DNA of 64,000 bases from JAENVT01 sp963720775 (GTDB lineage: Bacteria; Actinomycetota; Acidimicrobiia; Acidimicrobiales; Ilumatobacteraceae). The DNA is taken from contig CAVRGR010000002.1 in the NCBI GenBank assembly GCA_963720775.1, positions 248,001 through 312,000 of the forward strand. The letters run 5' to 3'. The first letter of the stretch is position 1. Each line of letters opens with the position of its first letter. The notes under the pieces were generated by a model. It saw only the letters and a program-made list of their open reading frames with translations, was not told where the DNA came from and made no database searches. Shown in pieces: positions 35,763 through 44,654 of the stretch. The translations under genes and the position numbers were made by a program.

Positions 35763-36662
35763 ATGGACTTCAGCCCGCAGACCGTTCGCAGTGCCGGTTT
35801 CAGGACCGTCAAGAAGGGATACGACCAGGCAGAGGTTGACGACTTCAAAGAGAAGGTCGCCGCCGCGATCGAGACCGCGCAGAACCAGGCCACAGCCATG
35901 GAAGCACGGGCTCGCGCCGCCGTCGCCAAGCTGCAGGAGGTTTCCCAGCAAGTCAGCAGCGGATCACGTGAAGCTGGCGGGTCTGGTTCGGGCAACGACG
36001 AAGATTCGGAGAACATCAGTCGAACGTTGCTGCTTGCTCAGCGCACCGCCGACACCACCGTCGCACACGCCAACAGCGAGGCCGAAGCGATCACGGTCAA
36101 GGCCCGGGTCGACGCCACCACGGTGATCGACAACGCCAGGGCGATGGCCGACAAGTTGCTCGACGAGGCCCGCCTCGAAGCTCGCCGGTCCGCGGAGGGC
36201 GAACGCATCAAGGCCGAGAACGAGGTTCAGGCGCTGCTCGCTCGCCGCGACTTCCTGTTGGCCGACGTCGATCAACTCGAGCACCACGTCGACGCACAGC
36301 GCGAGCGTCTCCGCGACGCCGCGGTCTCGCTGCAGGAGCTCGTCGAACGCGTGCCGGGCGGCCTCGGTGAACTCCGCCGACCGCTGTTGTCTGCCTCGGC
36401 GGAGCCGGTATCGACAACCCCCGCGGTCGACGCGTGGTCCTCGGCCGAGGTCGTCTCCGGCGATTCTCACGAGGCGACGCTCGACGACACGGCACCGATC
36501 TCCGACAGGACTCCGCCGGAAACGGCTGCCCCCCAATCGACCGATCTCGACGAGACCAGCATGCTCCGTCTCGATCTCACGCTCGATCGCGAGCCGGCGA
36601 GCACTTCGAAGTGGTCGGCCGCAGGCGACGACCCGCTGATCATCGGCGACGAACTGCAGTAA
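35763..36662 (+). CDS. divIVA: DivIVA/Wag31-like polar scaffold protein
   Basis: 299 residues. The N-terminal DivIVA domain SPQTVRSAGFRTVKKGYDQA (4-23) is followed by VDDFKEKVAAAIETA, then long coiled coils with heptads (AQRTADTTVAHANSEAEAI, and LEHHVDAQRERLRDAAVSL). The C-terminal region of about 80 residues is acidic and probably disordered. It marks curved membrane at poles and septa and directs wall growth. It is the last gene of the dcw block before the ileS leader. Confidence 0.92.
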   Translation: MDFSPQTVRSAGFRTVKKGYDQAEVDDFKEKVAAAIETAQNQATAMEARARAAVAKLQEVSQQVSSGSREAGGSGSGNDEDSENISRTLLLAQRTADTTVAHANSEAEAITVKARVDATTVIDNARAMADKLLDEARLEARRSAEGERIKAENEVQALLARRDFLLADVDQLEHHVDAQRERLRDAAVSLQELVERVPGGLGELRRPLLSASAEPVSTTPAVDAWSSAEVVSGDSHEATLDDTAPISDRTPPETAAPQSTDLDETSMLRLDLTLDREPASTSKWSAAGDDPLIIGDELQ

Positions 36663-36690
36663 TCACTGCTCTCGGTGGAGCGTGCCAAGG

Positions 36691-36888
36691 TAGGATTGGA
36701 ACGGCGTTGACGAGGCAATCACCTCTGAGCTTTCGGAAGAACGGCCACCAGGCTCATTAGAACCGAACGGGTCCAGCCCGATACAGCCGGCGAAACCGAG
36801 GGGTTGCCGTCTGCGGGCGGCAGCAAACAGGGTGGGATCGCGAGCCGACAACTCGTCCCTGTGCAAACCACACAGCAGGAGCCCGCAG
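36691..36888 (+). promoter_or_regulatory. T-box riboswitch leader of ileS
   Basis: TAGGAT (36691-36696) is a possible -10. An ultra-short stem I follows: GAGG and CCTC around a loop CAATCA, where ATC (36718-36720) is the isoleucine specifier codon. Next is TTAGAACCGAACGGG (about 36758-36772), which resembles the conserved stem II part. The T-box AGGGTGGGATCGCG (36829-36842) closes with ACAGGG/CCCTGT (36827-36832 with 36857-36862) and CGAG/CTCG. AGGAG (36877-36881) lies 8 bases before ATG 36889, and CCTGTG just before it could pair with CACAGCAGG. Control is therefore probably at translation: uncharged tRNA-Ile frees the ribosome site. The bulge reads TGGG, not the expected TGGT. Confidence 0.88.
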
Positions 36889-39800
36889 ATGTACCCCGAA
36901 GTCGATCCGCAACCCCATTTCCCCACGATCGAGACCGACATCTTGAAGTCGTGGGCGCAGCGTCACACGTTTGCCGAATCGATTCGCCGTCGCGCCGATG
37001 CCGACGAGTTCGTCTTCTACGACGGCCCTCCGTTCGCCAACGGACTGCCGCACTACGGCCATCTGCTCACCGGTTTCGTCAAAGACGCGGTGCCGCGCTA
37101 CCAGACGATGCGTGGTCGTCGGGTCGAGCGTCGGTTCGGGTGGGACTGCCACGGGCTGCCAGCCGAGGTCGTCGTCGAGAAGGAGCTCGGCATCAGCGGG
37201 CATCCGGCGATCACCAAGTTCGGCATCGACAAGTTCAACGACGCGTGCCGCACGAGCGTGCTCAGGTTCACCGACGAGTGGCGGCGTTACGTCACCAGAC
37301 AGGCTCGGTGGGTCGATTTCGACAACGACTACAAGACGCTCGACCGGCCATACATGGAGAGCGTGATGTGGGCCTTCAAGACCTTGTGGGACAAGGGCCT
37401 GATCTACGAGGGGTTCCGAGTGCTCGCCTATTGCTGGCGGTGTGAGACCCCGCTCAGCAACACCGAGACGCGGATGGACGACGTGTATCACGACCGGCAG
37501 GATCCCGCCCTCACGGTTCAGTTCCAGCTCGACACCGGCGAACGAATGCTTGCGTGGACGACCACGCCGTGGACGTTGCCGAGCAACCTCGCGCTCGCAG
37601 TCGGTCCCGACATCGACTACGCGGTACTGGAAGAAGAGGGCGTGCGCTACATCATCGCCGAGGCCCGTCTGGGTGCCTACGAGCGCGAGTTCGCCAACGC
37701 CGTGCAGGTCGCCACGCTCAAGGGCAGCGAGCTCGTCGGCCGGCGCTACACGCCGCTGTTCCCGTTCTTCTCCGACACACCCAACGCGTTCCAAGTGCTG
37801 TCCGGGGCGTTCGTCACGACGGAGGACGGCACCGGCATCGTGCACATGGCGCCGGGCTTCGGCGAGGACGACCAGAACGCGTGCAACGCGGTCGGCATAC
37901 CGACGATTTGTCCGATGGACGAGCACGGCCGATTCACGGCCGACGTCCCGAACTGGGCCGGCATGCACGTCTTCGACGCCAACATCGAGGTGGCCAGAGA
38001 GCTGAAGGAGCGCGGCGTCGTTGTGCGCCACGACACCTATCAGCACTCGTACCCGCATTGCTGGCGATGCGCCGAACCCCTCGTCTACCGAGCGATCAGC
38101 AGCTGGTTCGTGCAAGTCACCGCCTTTCGCGAGCGCATGGGTGAGTTGAACCAGCAGATCCGCTGGGTGCCCGAGCACGTCAAGGACGGCAGCTTCGGCA
38201 AGTGGCTGGCCAACGCCCGCGATTGGAGCATCAGTCGCAACCGCTTCTGGGGGTCGCCGATCCCGGTCTGGAAGAGCGACGATCCGAACTACCCGCGCCT
38301 CGACGTGTATGGCTCGATCGCCGATCTGGAGCGCGACTTCGGTGTGCAGATCGACGATCTGCACCGCCCATACGTCGACGTCCTCACGCGTCCGAACCCC
38401 GACGATCCGACGGGTCGGTCGACGATGCGGCGAGTCACCGAAGTGCTCGATTGCTGGTTCGAGTCGGGCTCGATGCCCTTCGCCCAGGTGCACTACCCGT
38501 TCGAGAACGCCGACTGGTTCGAGAGTCACTACCCCGGCGACTTCATCGTCGAGTACATGGCCCAAACGCGCGGTTGGTTCTACACCTTGCACGTTCTGGC
38601 GACGGCTCTGTTCGATCGACCTGCGTTCCGCAACTGCGTGAGCCACGGTGTGGTGCTCGGCGACGACGGCCAGAAGATGTCGAAGAGCCTCGACAACTAT
38701 CCCGATCCGATGATGGTCTTCGACACCTATGGCGCCGACGCGATGCGGTGGAACCTGTTGTCGTCGACGATCCTGCGCGGGGGCGATCTCTCCGTGACCG
38801 AGAACGGCATACGCGAGAGCGTTCGCCACGTCGTGCTGCCGATGTGGAACACCTACTCGTTCTTCACGATGTACGCGAACGCGGCCGGCTACACCGCGCA
38901 ACGGCGTGTCACCTCCAGCGATCCGCTCGACCAGTACATCCTCGGCAAGTCGCGCGCGCTTGTCGACACCGTCACTGAGGCAATGGACGGCTACGACCTC
39001 TTCGCCGCCTGCGCGACCGTGCGCACGTTCCTCGACGCCTTGACCAACTGGTACGTGCGCCGCTCACGCGAGCGGTTCTGGGCCGGTGATCCTGACGCAC
39101 TCGATGTGCTGTGGACGGTGCTCACGACGCTTTGTCAGGTTGCCGCGCCACTGTTGCCTCTGACCACGGAGGCCGTGTTCCGCGGACTGGTCGGTGACGA
39201 CAGCAGCGTGCACCTCACCGACTGGCCGTCGGGCAACGAGTTCGACGCGGCGGCCGCGCTGGTGACCGCGATGGATCGCGTGCGCGACGTCTGCAGCGCA
39301 TCGTCCGCTGTACGCAAGGCGACCGGGCGGCGCGTACGTCAGCCGCTGTCGAAGTTGACGATCGCCGCGGCCGACGCCCAGTCGCTGGCTCCGTTTCGGG
39401 GGATCATCGCCGACGAGATCAACGTCAAAGAGGTGGTCCTGTCGACCGATCTCGACGCAGTGGGGGAGTTCGAGCTCACCGTGGTTCCGAGCATGCTCGG
39501 CCCGCGGGTCGGCAAGGACGTGCAGAAGGTGATCGCCGCCGTCAAGCAGCAACAGTGGACTCGGGATCCGGTCACTGGCGTCGTCACGGCCGGGGGCGTC
39601 GAGCTCGTCGATGGCGAGTACAGCCTCCGTCTGGTTGCCGCCGATCCTTCCCGGGCGACGACCCTCCCTGCCAACACCGGCGTCGTCGTGCTCGACACCG
39701 ACCTCACGCCCGAGTTGGAGGCCGAAGGAGTGGCCCGCGATCTCGTAAGGCTCGTTCAACAGGCGCGTCGTGATGCCGGTCTTCACGTCAGCGATCGGAT

Positions 39801-39969
39801 CTCTCTCCGTCTGGGCGTGCCCGACTCCGTTCGGCAGCAGATCGAGCCCTTCAGTTCTTTGATCACGGAGCCGACACTGGCTGTTTCACTGACCTACGTG
39901 ACGGGCGACTCGAACGCCGACCTCGACGGACAAGCGGTGTCGATCGGCGTCACCAAGGTGGCGCACTGA
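36889..39969 (+). CDS. ileS: Isoleucyl-tRNA synthetase
   Basis: Class I synthetase of 1026 residues. The HIGH-type motif is HYGH (55-58) within DGPPFANGLPHYGH, and KMSKS is at 596-600. The CP1 editing domain has TTPWTLPSNLALAV (about 224-237). The length and the absence of a C-terminal zinc-ribbon Cys cluster fit the second IleS type, known in mycobacteria and eukaryotes and often less sensitive to mupirocin (family knowledge, not tested here). It is controlled by the T-box leader upstream. Confidence 0.97.
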   Translation: MYPEVDPQPHFPTIETDILKSWAQRHTFAESIRRRADADEFVFYDGPPFANGLPHYGHLLTGFVKDAVPRYQTMRGRRVERRFGWDCHGLPAEVVVEKELGISGHPAITKFGIDKFNDACRTSVLRFTDEWRRYVTRQARWVDFDNDYKTLDRPYMESVMWAFKTLWDKGLIYEGFRVLAYCWRCETPLSNTETRMDDVYHDRQDPALTVQFQLDTGERMLAWTTTPWTLPSNLALAVGPDIDYAVLEEEGVRYIIAEARLGAYEREFANAVQVATLKGSELVGRRYTPLFPFFSDTPNAFQVLSGAFVTTEDGTGIVHMAPGFGEDDQNACNAVGIPTICPMDEHGRFTADVPNWAGMHVFDANIEVARELKERGVVVRHDTYQHSYPHCWRCAEPLVYRAISSWFVQVTAFRERMGELNQQIRWVPEHVKDGSFGKWLANARDWSISRNRFWGSPIPVWKSDDPNYPRLDVYGSIADLERDFGVQIDDLHRPYVDVLTRPNPDDPTGRSTMRRVTEVLDCWFESGSMPFAQVHYPFENADWFESHYPGDFIVEYMAQTRGWFYTLHVLATALFDRPAFRNCVSHGVVLGDDGQKMSKSLDNYPDPMMVFDTYGADAMRWNLLSSTILRGGDLSVTENGIRESVRHVVLPMWNTYSFFTMYANAAGYTAQRRVTSSDPLDQYILGKSRALVDTVTEAMDGYDLFAACATVRTFLDALTNWYVRRSRERFWAGDPDALDVLWTVLTTLCQVAAPLLPLTTEAVFRGLVGDDSSVHLTDWPSGNEFDAAAALVTAMDRVRDVCSASSAVRKATGRRVRQPLSKLTIAAADAQSLAPFRGIIADEINVKEVVLSTDLDAVGEFELTVVPSMLGPRVGKDVQKVIAAVKQQQWTRDPVTGVVTAGGVELVDGEYSLRLVAADPSRATTLPANTGVVVLDTDLTPELEAEGVARDLVRLVQQARRDAGLHVSDRISLRLGVPDSVRQQIEPFSSLITEPTLAVSLTYVTGDSNADLDGQAVSIGVTKVAH

Positions 39970-40060
39970 CGCTGAGCGAGCCTCCGGGCGAGGTCGGCGC
40001 CATTGTGACTCCACGGCGATAGCATCGCAGCCTCACCTGGGTCGACGGAGGTTCACACAG

Positions 40061-40960
40061 ATGGCAAACGCCAAGAAGGCTCCCGCAACGAAGGCACCGG
40101 CGAAGAAGGTTTCGGCTAAGAAGGTTTCGGCTAAGAAGGTTTCGGTGCCCGCGAAGTCGAGCGCGCCGAAGAGGGCCGTTGTTTCCTCGAAGAAGGCCGC
40201 TCGTGCGAAGCCTTCTGCGTCGAAGAAGAGCGCGGCTCCAGTCAAGAAGGCTGCTCCCGCCAAGAAGGCGGCCCCTGCGGCCAAGAAGACCTCGGCTCCT
40301 GCCAAGAAGACCCCCTCGGCCAAGCAGGCCGCCCCGACCGTGAAGAAGGCGCCTCCGGCCAAGAAGGCCGCGCCAGCGGTCAAGAAGGCCGCGCCAGCGG
40401 TCAAGAAGGCCTCGGCTCCGGTCAAGAGGGCCTCGGCTCCGGCGAAGAAGGTCGCGGCTCCGGCGAAGAAGGCAGCCGCGCCGGCCAAGAAGGCTGCGCC
40501 GCCGAAGAAGGCATCGTCGACACCTGTAGCCATCGAGATTCCAGCGGTGAAGGGTGTCACCAAGGAAGGCGTTGCCTACACGAAGGACTTCGATGTCAAG
40601 TTCCTCACCGCTCAACGAGCCCTGCTGATCGAAGAGAAAGCCGCACTGCTCGGTCAAGCCGTTCGCCTCGAGGACGAGGCCAATTCGCTGATCGAGGAGC
40701 AGGAGATGGGCGATGTGCAGTTCGACGACGAGGGTGGCGAGGGCGACACCATGGTGGTCGAGCGTGAGCGCGATCTCACCTTGTCGGCGCAGGCTCGGCA
40801 AACGATCGCCGACATCGAGCTGGCCCTCAGCCGCCTCACGACGGGTGCGTACGGCTACTCCACCGAATCCGGCCGTCCCATCCCGCGGGAGCGCCTGCAG
40901 GCAATTCCGTGGGCGACGATGCTCGTCGAGGAGAAGGTCGGCGGGATCGGCCGCCGATGA
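40061..40960 (+). CDS. Lys/Ala-rich protein with a zinc-less DksA/TraR-like C-terminus
   Basis: 299 residues. Residues 4-155 are a histone H1-like Lys/Ala/Pro repeat region (many AKKA and PVKKA units), likely nucleic-acid binding and disordered. The C-terminal 110 residues follow the DksA/TraR layout: a coiled-coil start (AQRALLIEEKAALLGQAVRL), an acidic segment and the terminal YGYSTESGRPIPRERLQAIP. All four zinc Cys are replaced (Ser267, Ser270, Leu288, Glu291). GGAGG lies 9 bases before ATG 40061, and TAGCAT at 40020-40025 is a possible -10. It overlaps lspA. An effect on RNA polymerase is inferred. Confidence 0.85.
   Translation: MANAKKAPATKAPAKKVSAKKVSAKKVSVPAKSSAPKRAVVSSKKAARAKPSASKKSAAPVKKAAPAKKAAPAAKKTSAPAKKTPSAKQAAPTVKKAPPAKKAAPAVKKAAPAVKKASAPVKRASAPAKKVAAPAKKAAAPAKKAAPPKKASSTPVAIEIPAVKGVTKEGVAYTKDFDVKFLTAQRALLIEEKAALLGQAVRLEDEANSLIEEQEMGDVQFDDEGGEGDTMVVERERDLTLSAQARQTIADIELALSRLTTGAYGYSTESGRPIPRERLQAIPWATMLVEEKVGGIGRR
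40102..40146 (+). repeat. Three 15-base direct repeats in the Lys-rich region
   Basis: Three consecutive copies of AAGAAGGTTTCGGCT (the last slightly changed) encode Lys-Lys-Val-Ser-Ala. They are the cleanest tandem part of a longer imprecise AAGAAGG array running to about 40515. Confidence 0.8.
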
Positions 40961-41508
40961 CGGATGACGCCGAGGCCGGAACGCTGTCGACGACTTCAAC
41001 CGCCTCGGCCGAATCGGCGCCGATCGCCCATCAGCCACATCGGATACCAGCGCTCACCGCTGCCGTGGCGGTGGTGGTCGTCGCCGCGGATCAGTTGACG
41101 AAGCGATGGGCCTTGTCCGCGCTGACCGGGCGCGAGCCGCGTCACGTCGTGTGGACGCTGCAGTGGAACCTCACCCGCAACAGTGGCATGGCCTTCTCCA
41201 AGGCCCAGGGCATCGGTCCCGTGATCGGAGTTGTCGCCATGCTCGTGGTGCTGTGGCTGGCATGGTCGAGCCGCAAGCTCACTGGTCGCATCACAACCAT
41301 TGCCGCCGGGTTGATCGCCGGTGGCGCAATCGGCAACCTGGCCGACCGGTTGTTCCGCGGCGGCCATCCCTTGCGCGGATCGGTGATCGACTTCATCGAC
41401 TTCCAGTGGTTCCCCATCTTCAACATCGCCGACATGGCGATCGACGTAGGCGGCGCGTTGTTCGTGCTCTGGACGATCCTTGCCCACCGATCGGCTCGTG
41501 CGGCGTGA
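40957..41508 (+). CDS. lspA: Lipoprotein signal peptidase LspA
   Basis: 183 residues, four membrane helices, after a polar N-terminal extension of about 30. It cleaves prolipoproteins at the lipobox. The catalytic Asp pair lies in GGAIGNLADRLFRGG and DFIDFQWFPIFNIADMAI. NLTRNSGMAF near 69-78 is also conserved. ATG 40957 overlaps the upstream stop, and the end overlaps the pseudouridine synthase start (GTGA). Confidence 0.95.
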   Translation: MTDDAEAGTLSTTSTASAESAPIAHQPHRIPALTAAVAVVVVAADQLTKRWALSALTGREPRHVVWTLQWNLTRNSGMAFSKAQGIGPVIGVVAMLVVLWLAWSSRKLTGRITTIAAGLIAGGAIGNLADRLFRGGHPLRGSVIDFIDFQWFPIFNIADMAIDVGGALFVLWTILAHRSARAA

Positions 41509-42422
41509 TCCGTGAGGAGATCCCGCCGGCGCTCGCGGGGGAGAGGCTCGATCGCATCGTCGCGTTGGTCACCGACGCCAGCCGCTCCGACGCCGCAGCG
41601 CTGGTCGCTGTCGGTGGGGTGCGTGTCGACGGCGAGATCGCCGTGTCGGGCAAGGTGCGACTTCAGCTCGGCCAAGTCATCGATGTCGACGAATCGAAGC
41701 TGCCGGTTCCCGAGCTGCCGGCACCCGATCCGACCGTCGAGTTCCTCGTGGTCTACGACGACGAGGATGTGATCGTGGTCGACAAGCCGGCCGGCCTCGT
41801 CGTACACCCGGGTGCCGGCAACGCCGACGGAACACTCGTGAACGGCCTGCTCGCCCGCTATCCGGAGCTTGCCGCGATCGGCGAGCCACACCGTCCCGGC
41901 ATCGTTCATCGCCTCGACATCGGCACGTCCGGCCTGATGGTCGTGGCCCGTTCGGTGCGTGCCTACCACTCGCTCGTCTACGCACTCTCACAGCGCGACG
42001 TCACGCGCGTGTACCGAACGATGGTCTGGGGTCACCTGGCGAACCCCGTCGGCGTCATCGACGCGCCGATCGGTCGCGATCATCGCGACGCGATGCGCAT
42101 GGCCGTGGTCGTCGACGGGAAGTCGGCACGTACCCGCTACCACGTGCTCACGGCATATCGCACGCCCGCCGAGGCGAGCGCGGTGCAGTGCAGGCTCGAG
42201 TCCGGTCGCACCCATCAGATCCGCGTGCATCTCGCGGCCATCGGTCACCCCGTGTTGGGTGACGGCACCTACGGGGGTGTGCGTCATGCCGTCGTGACCC
42301 CACGCCCGTTCCTGCATGCGGCCGAGCTCATGTTCGTTCACCCAGGCAGCGGTGAGTCGCTGTCGTTCGTCTCTCCGTTGCCCGACGATCTCGTGGCCGT
42401 CGAGACTCAGTTCACAACGTAG
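41505..42422 (+). CDS. RluD-type pseudouridine synthase
   Basis: 305 residues. An N-terminal S4 domain (LAGERLDRIVALVTDASRSD) precedes the catalytic domain with HRLDIGTSGLMVVA, whose Asp is catalytic. RTHQIRVHLAAIGHPVLGD near 227-245 is the RluA/RluD signature. It modifies uridines in 23S rRNA by family. It is coupled to lspA, an arrangement seen widely. It ends overlapping the convergent Rrf2 gene by 11 bases. Confidence 0.93.
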   Translation: MIREEIPPALAGERLDRIVALVTDASRSDAAALVAVGGVRVDGEIAVSGKVRLQLGQVIDVDESKLPVPELPAPDPTVEFLVVYDDEDVIVVDKPAGLVVHPGAGNADGTLVNGLLARYPELAAIGEPHRPGIVHRLDIGTSGLMVVARSVRAYHSLVYALSQRDVTRVYRTMVWGHLANPVGVIDAPIGRDHRDAMRMAVVVDGKSARTRYHVLTAYRTPAEASAVQCRLESGRTHQIRVHLAAIGHPVLGDGTYGGVRHAVVTPRPFLHAAELMFVHPGSGESLSFVSPLPDDLVAVETQFTT

Positions 42423-42879
42423 CGAGGCCGTCCTCGAGGCGCGCCTCCGGCCACGGACCCACACCACGCGCCGCGTCGGCCACCGATTGCAACGTGAACG
42501 CTTCGAGGAGGCGTTTCATCTGCTCCCCGGCCGATTTCCAGATCGCCAGCAGCACGCACTGACCCTCGTGATCGCACGCCCCATCCTGATGTGGTTCGCC
42601 GAAGTCGCCGAGGCTGATCGGCCCGTCGACCGCAGAGAGGATCTCGCCGATGCGAATCTCGGCGGGATGACGGGCGAGGACGTAGCCGCCCCCCACTCCA
42701 CGCTTCGATTTCACGAGCCCGGCGCCCTTCAAAGCGAGCAGGATCTGCTCGAGATAGGGCTGCGGGATGGCCGTTCGCTCGGCGATGTCGCGCACCGAAG
42801 TGGGGCCGGTTCCGTCCATGTGCAGCGCCAGTGAGAGGAGGGCCCTACAGGCGTAATCACCTTTGCTGGAAACTCGCAC
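42412..42879 (-). CDS. Rrf2-family transcriptional regulator
   Basis: 155 residues from GTG 42879. It has a winged helix with KGDYACRALLSLALH and SVRDIAERTAIPQPYLEQIL (the recognition region), then GVGGGYVLARHPAEI. The cluster region CDHEGQC has two Cys five residues apart, where IscR/NsrR have three, so an iron-sulfur cluster is possible but not certain. Its neighbours give no target. It is divergent from the phosphodiesterase gene. Confidence 0.9.
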   Translation of the reverse strand: MRVSSKGDYACRALLSLALHMDGTGPTSVRDIAERTAIPQPYLEQILLALKGAGLVKSKRGVGGGYVLARHPAEIRIGEILSAVDGPISLGDFGEPHQDGACDHEGQCVLLAIWKSAGEQMKRLLEAFTLQSVADAARGVGPWPEARLEDGLATL

Positions 42880-42963
42880 GCACTCATCGTACGGCCTTCG
42901 TGCGGCTGGGCGGGTCATTCCGGTTGGCGTGTGAGGCCGGGAGGTGCTGGACTGACGTTCCCC

Positions 42964-44063
42964 GTGAATGACCAGCCGATCTTCCCTGACTACTCCGCAA
43001 ACGTTCGCGCCATCGTGCCCGCGCTGCTGGGTCCACAGCAGCGGAACGGTCGCGACTGGATGCCGGGGCCCGTGCGCGATGCCCGTCAGGTCGTGATGCT
43101 CGTGGTCGACGGGCTCGGCTGGGAGCAGTTCGACCAGCGCCGGGAACTGATGCCGGCGTTGGCGTCGTTCGACGGCGGGCCGACCACCACCGTGGCGCCA
43201 TCCACGACTGCGACCGCGCTCACATCGATCACGACAGGACTCACGCCTGGCGAACACGGCCTCGTCGGCTACCGCATCGATCTCGGTGGCGACGTTCTGA
43301 ACGTCCTTCGCTGGGCGACACCCTCCGGCGATGCACGGCGCAAGCACGAGCCGAATCGGGTGCAGCCGTTCGCTCCCTTCATGGGCGAGTCGATACCGAT
43401 CGTCACCAAGGCCGACTTCCAGCACAGTGGGTTCACCGAAGCACATCTTCGTGGCGGCCGCTTCTTCGGCTGGCGAGCCACGTCGAGCATGGCGGTTTCG
43501 ATCGGGGAGCTGCTTCGCGGGGCGAGCCGCTGATCTACGCGTACTACGACGGCATCGACAAGATCGCTCACGAGCGCGGCTTCGGCGACTACTACGACGC
43601 AGAACTGCGCGCCGCCGACGATCTCGTCGATCAGATCCGCGCCCAACTCACCGATGGTTCGGCATTGCTGGTCACCGCCGACCACGGCCAGGTCGAGATC
43701 GGAACGAACGTGTTGGCGCCCAGCGCCGAGGTCCTCCGGCTGACGCGGTACATGTCGGGCGAGGGCCGGTTCCGATGGCTCCACGCACGCCCAGGGGTCG
43801 CCGAAGAACTGCTCGAGGTCGCCTCGGCGACCCACGGCGATATCGCCTGGGTGATGGGGCGCCAGCAGATGATCGACGATGGCTGGTTCGGCCCCGTCGT
43901 CAGTCCGCCGGTGGCCGCCCGTTTCGGCGATGTGGCGCTGATCCCCAGGGTCCCGATCAGTTTCGTCGATCCCGACGACAGTGGCCCCTTCCCTCTGGTG
44001 TGTCGACACGGGTCGCTCACATCTGCTGAGATGCTGGTGCCATTGCTGGCCTGCACGCATTGA
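42964..44063 (+). CDS. Alkaline phosphatase superfamily phosphodiesterase (frameshifted)
   Basis: Type I phosphodiesterase/nucleotide pyrophosphatase-like. The N-terminal part from GTG 42964 (GTG 42931 possible) has the metal Asp in VVMLVVDGLGWEQF, the nucleophile in PSTTATALTSITTG and GEHGLVGY. The frame breaks at the G-run 43519-43522. With one extra G the protein continues EPLIYAYYDGIDKIAHERG, a metal site, and TADHGQVEIG with the second His. The repaired product would be about 366 residues. The break sits in a homopolymer, so a sequencing error is likely. Confidence 0.85.
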
Positions 44064-44087
44064 ACTGATCGGATCGAGGAGCACCTG

Positions 44088-44579
44088 ATGTCGACTGAAG
44101 AACCTCACGACAAACCCGCCGAGGCACCGGTCGAGCAGGTCGAAACGGTGACCGCTCCCGCCAAGGTGATGCGCATCGGCTCGATGGTCAAGCAGTTGCT
44201 GGAGGAAGTGCGCTCGAGCCCGCTCGACGAAGCGAGCCGCGAGCGCCTCGCCGAGATCTACGAGCGATCGATCGTCGAACTGACCGAGGCCCTTTCGCCC
44301 GACCTGCAAGACGAGCTGCACAACCTCGCCCTGCCGTTCAAAGACGGAGAGATTCCCTCAGACGGTGAGCTGCGGGTGGCCAAGGCACAGCTCGTCGGCT
44401 GGCTGGAAGGTTTGTTCCACGGCATCCAGGCGACGCTGTTCGCCCAGCAGATCGCCGCCCGCCAGCAACTCGACCAACTGCGCCAGCTTCCGCCGGGCGG
44501 CCTGGTAGGCGGAGCCCCCGGCCCGCAAGGTTCCGGTGTCCCCATAGATGTCACGGATCGGCCTGGCACCTACCTCTAG
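44088..44579 (+). CDS. bpa: Bacterial proteasome activator Bpa
   Basis: 163 residues (DUF2587). The core APAKVMRIGSMVKQLLEEVR (23 onward from about residue 24), SPLDEASRERLAEIYERSI and AQLVGWLEGLFHGIQATLF match mycobacterial Bpa closely. It forms a dodecameric ring that docks on the 20S proteasome and feeds unfolded proteins without ATP. The C-terminus GTYL corresponds to the GQYL docking tail. GAGGAG lies 7 bases before ATG 44088. It implies that a 20S proteasome is encoded elsewhere. Confidence 0.92.
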   Translation: MSTEEPHDKPAEAPVEQVETVTAPAKVMRIGSMVKQLLEEVRSSPLDEASRERLAEIYERSIVELTEALSPDLQDELHNLALPFKDGEIPSDGELRVAKAQLVGWLEGLFHGIQATLFAQQIAARQQLDQLRQLPPGGLVGGAPGPQGSGVPIDVTDRPGTYL

Positions 44580-44654
44580 AAAACCGAGTATGGTCGAACG
44601 AATCACATCCGTGTAAGTCGCCGGCCGATCGAGCCGAGAGGAGGTACCGCGCCA

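Noticed and set aside
36663..36888. An ordinary intergenic gap before ileS with only a promoter
   Set aside because: T-box, specifier loop and closing stems account for nearly the whole stretch.
36757..38901. 714-codon open frame antisense to ileS
   Set aside because: It is a mirror of ileS codon use in GC-rich DNA. The translation is His/Val/Arg-rich, has no domain and no ribosome site. The opposite strand encodes a full IleS.
40061..40515. Lys-rich repeats as a CRISPR or mobile repeat
   Set aside because: Imprecise in-frame codon repeats within a Lys/Ala-rich protein arm; no spacers and no flanking cas genes.
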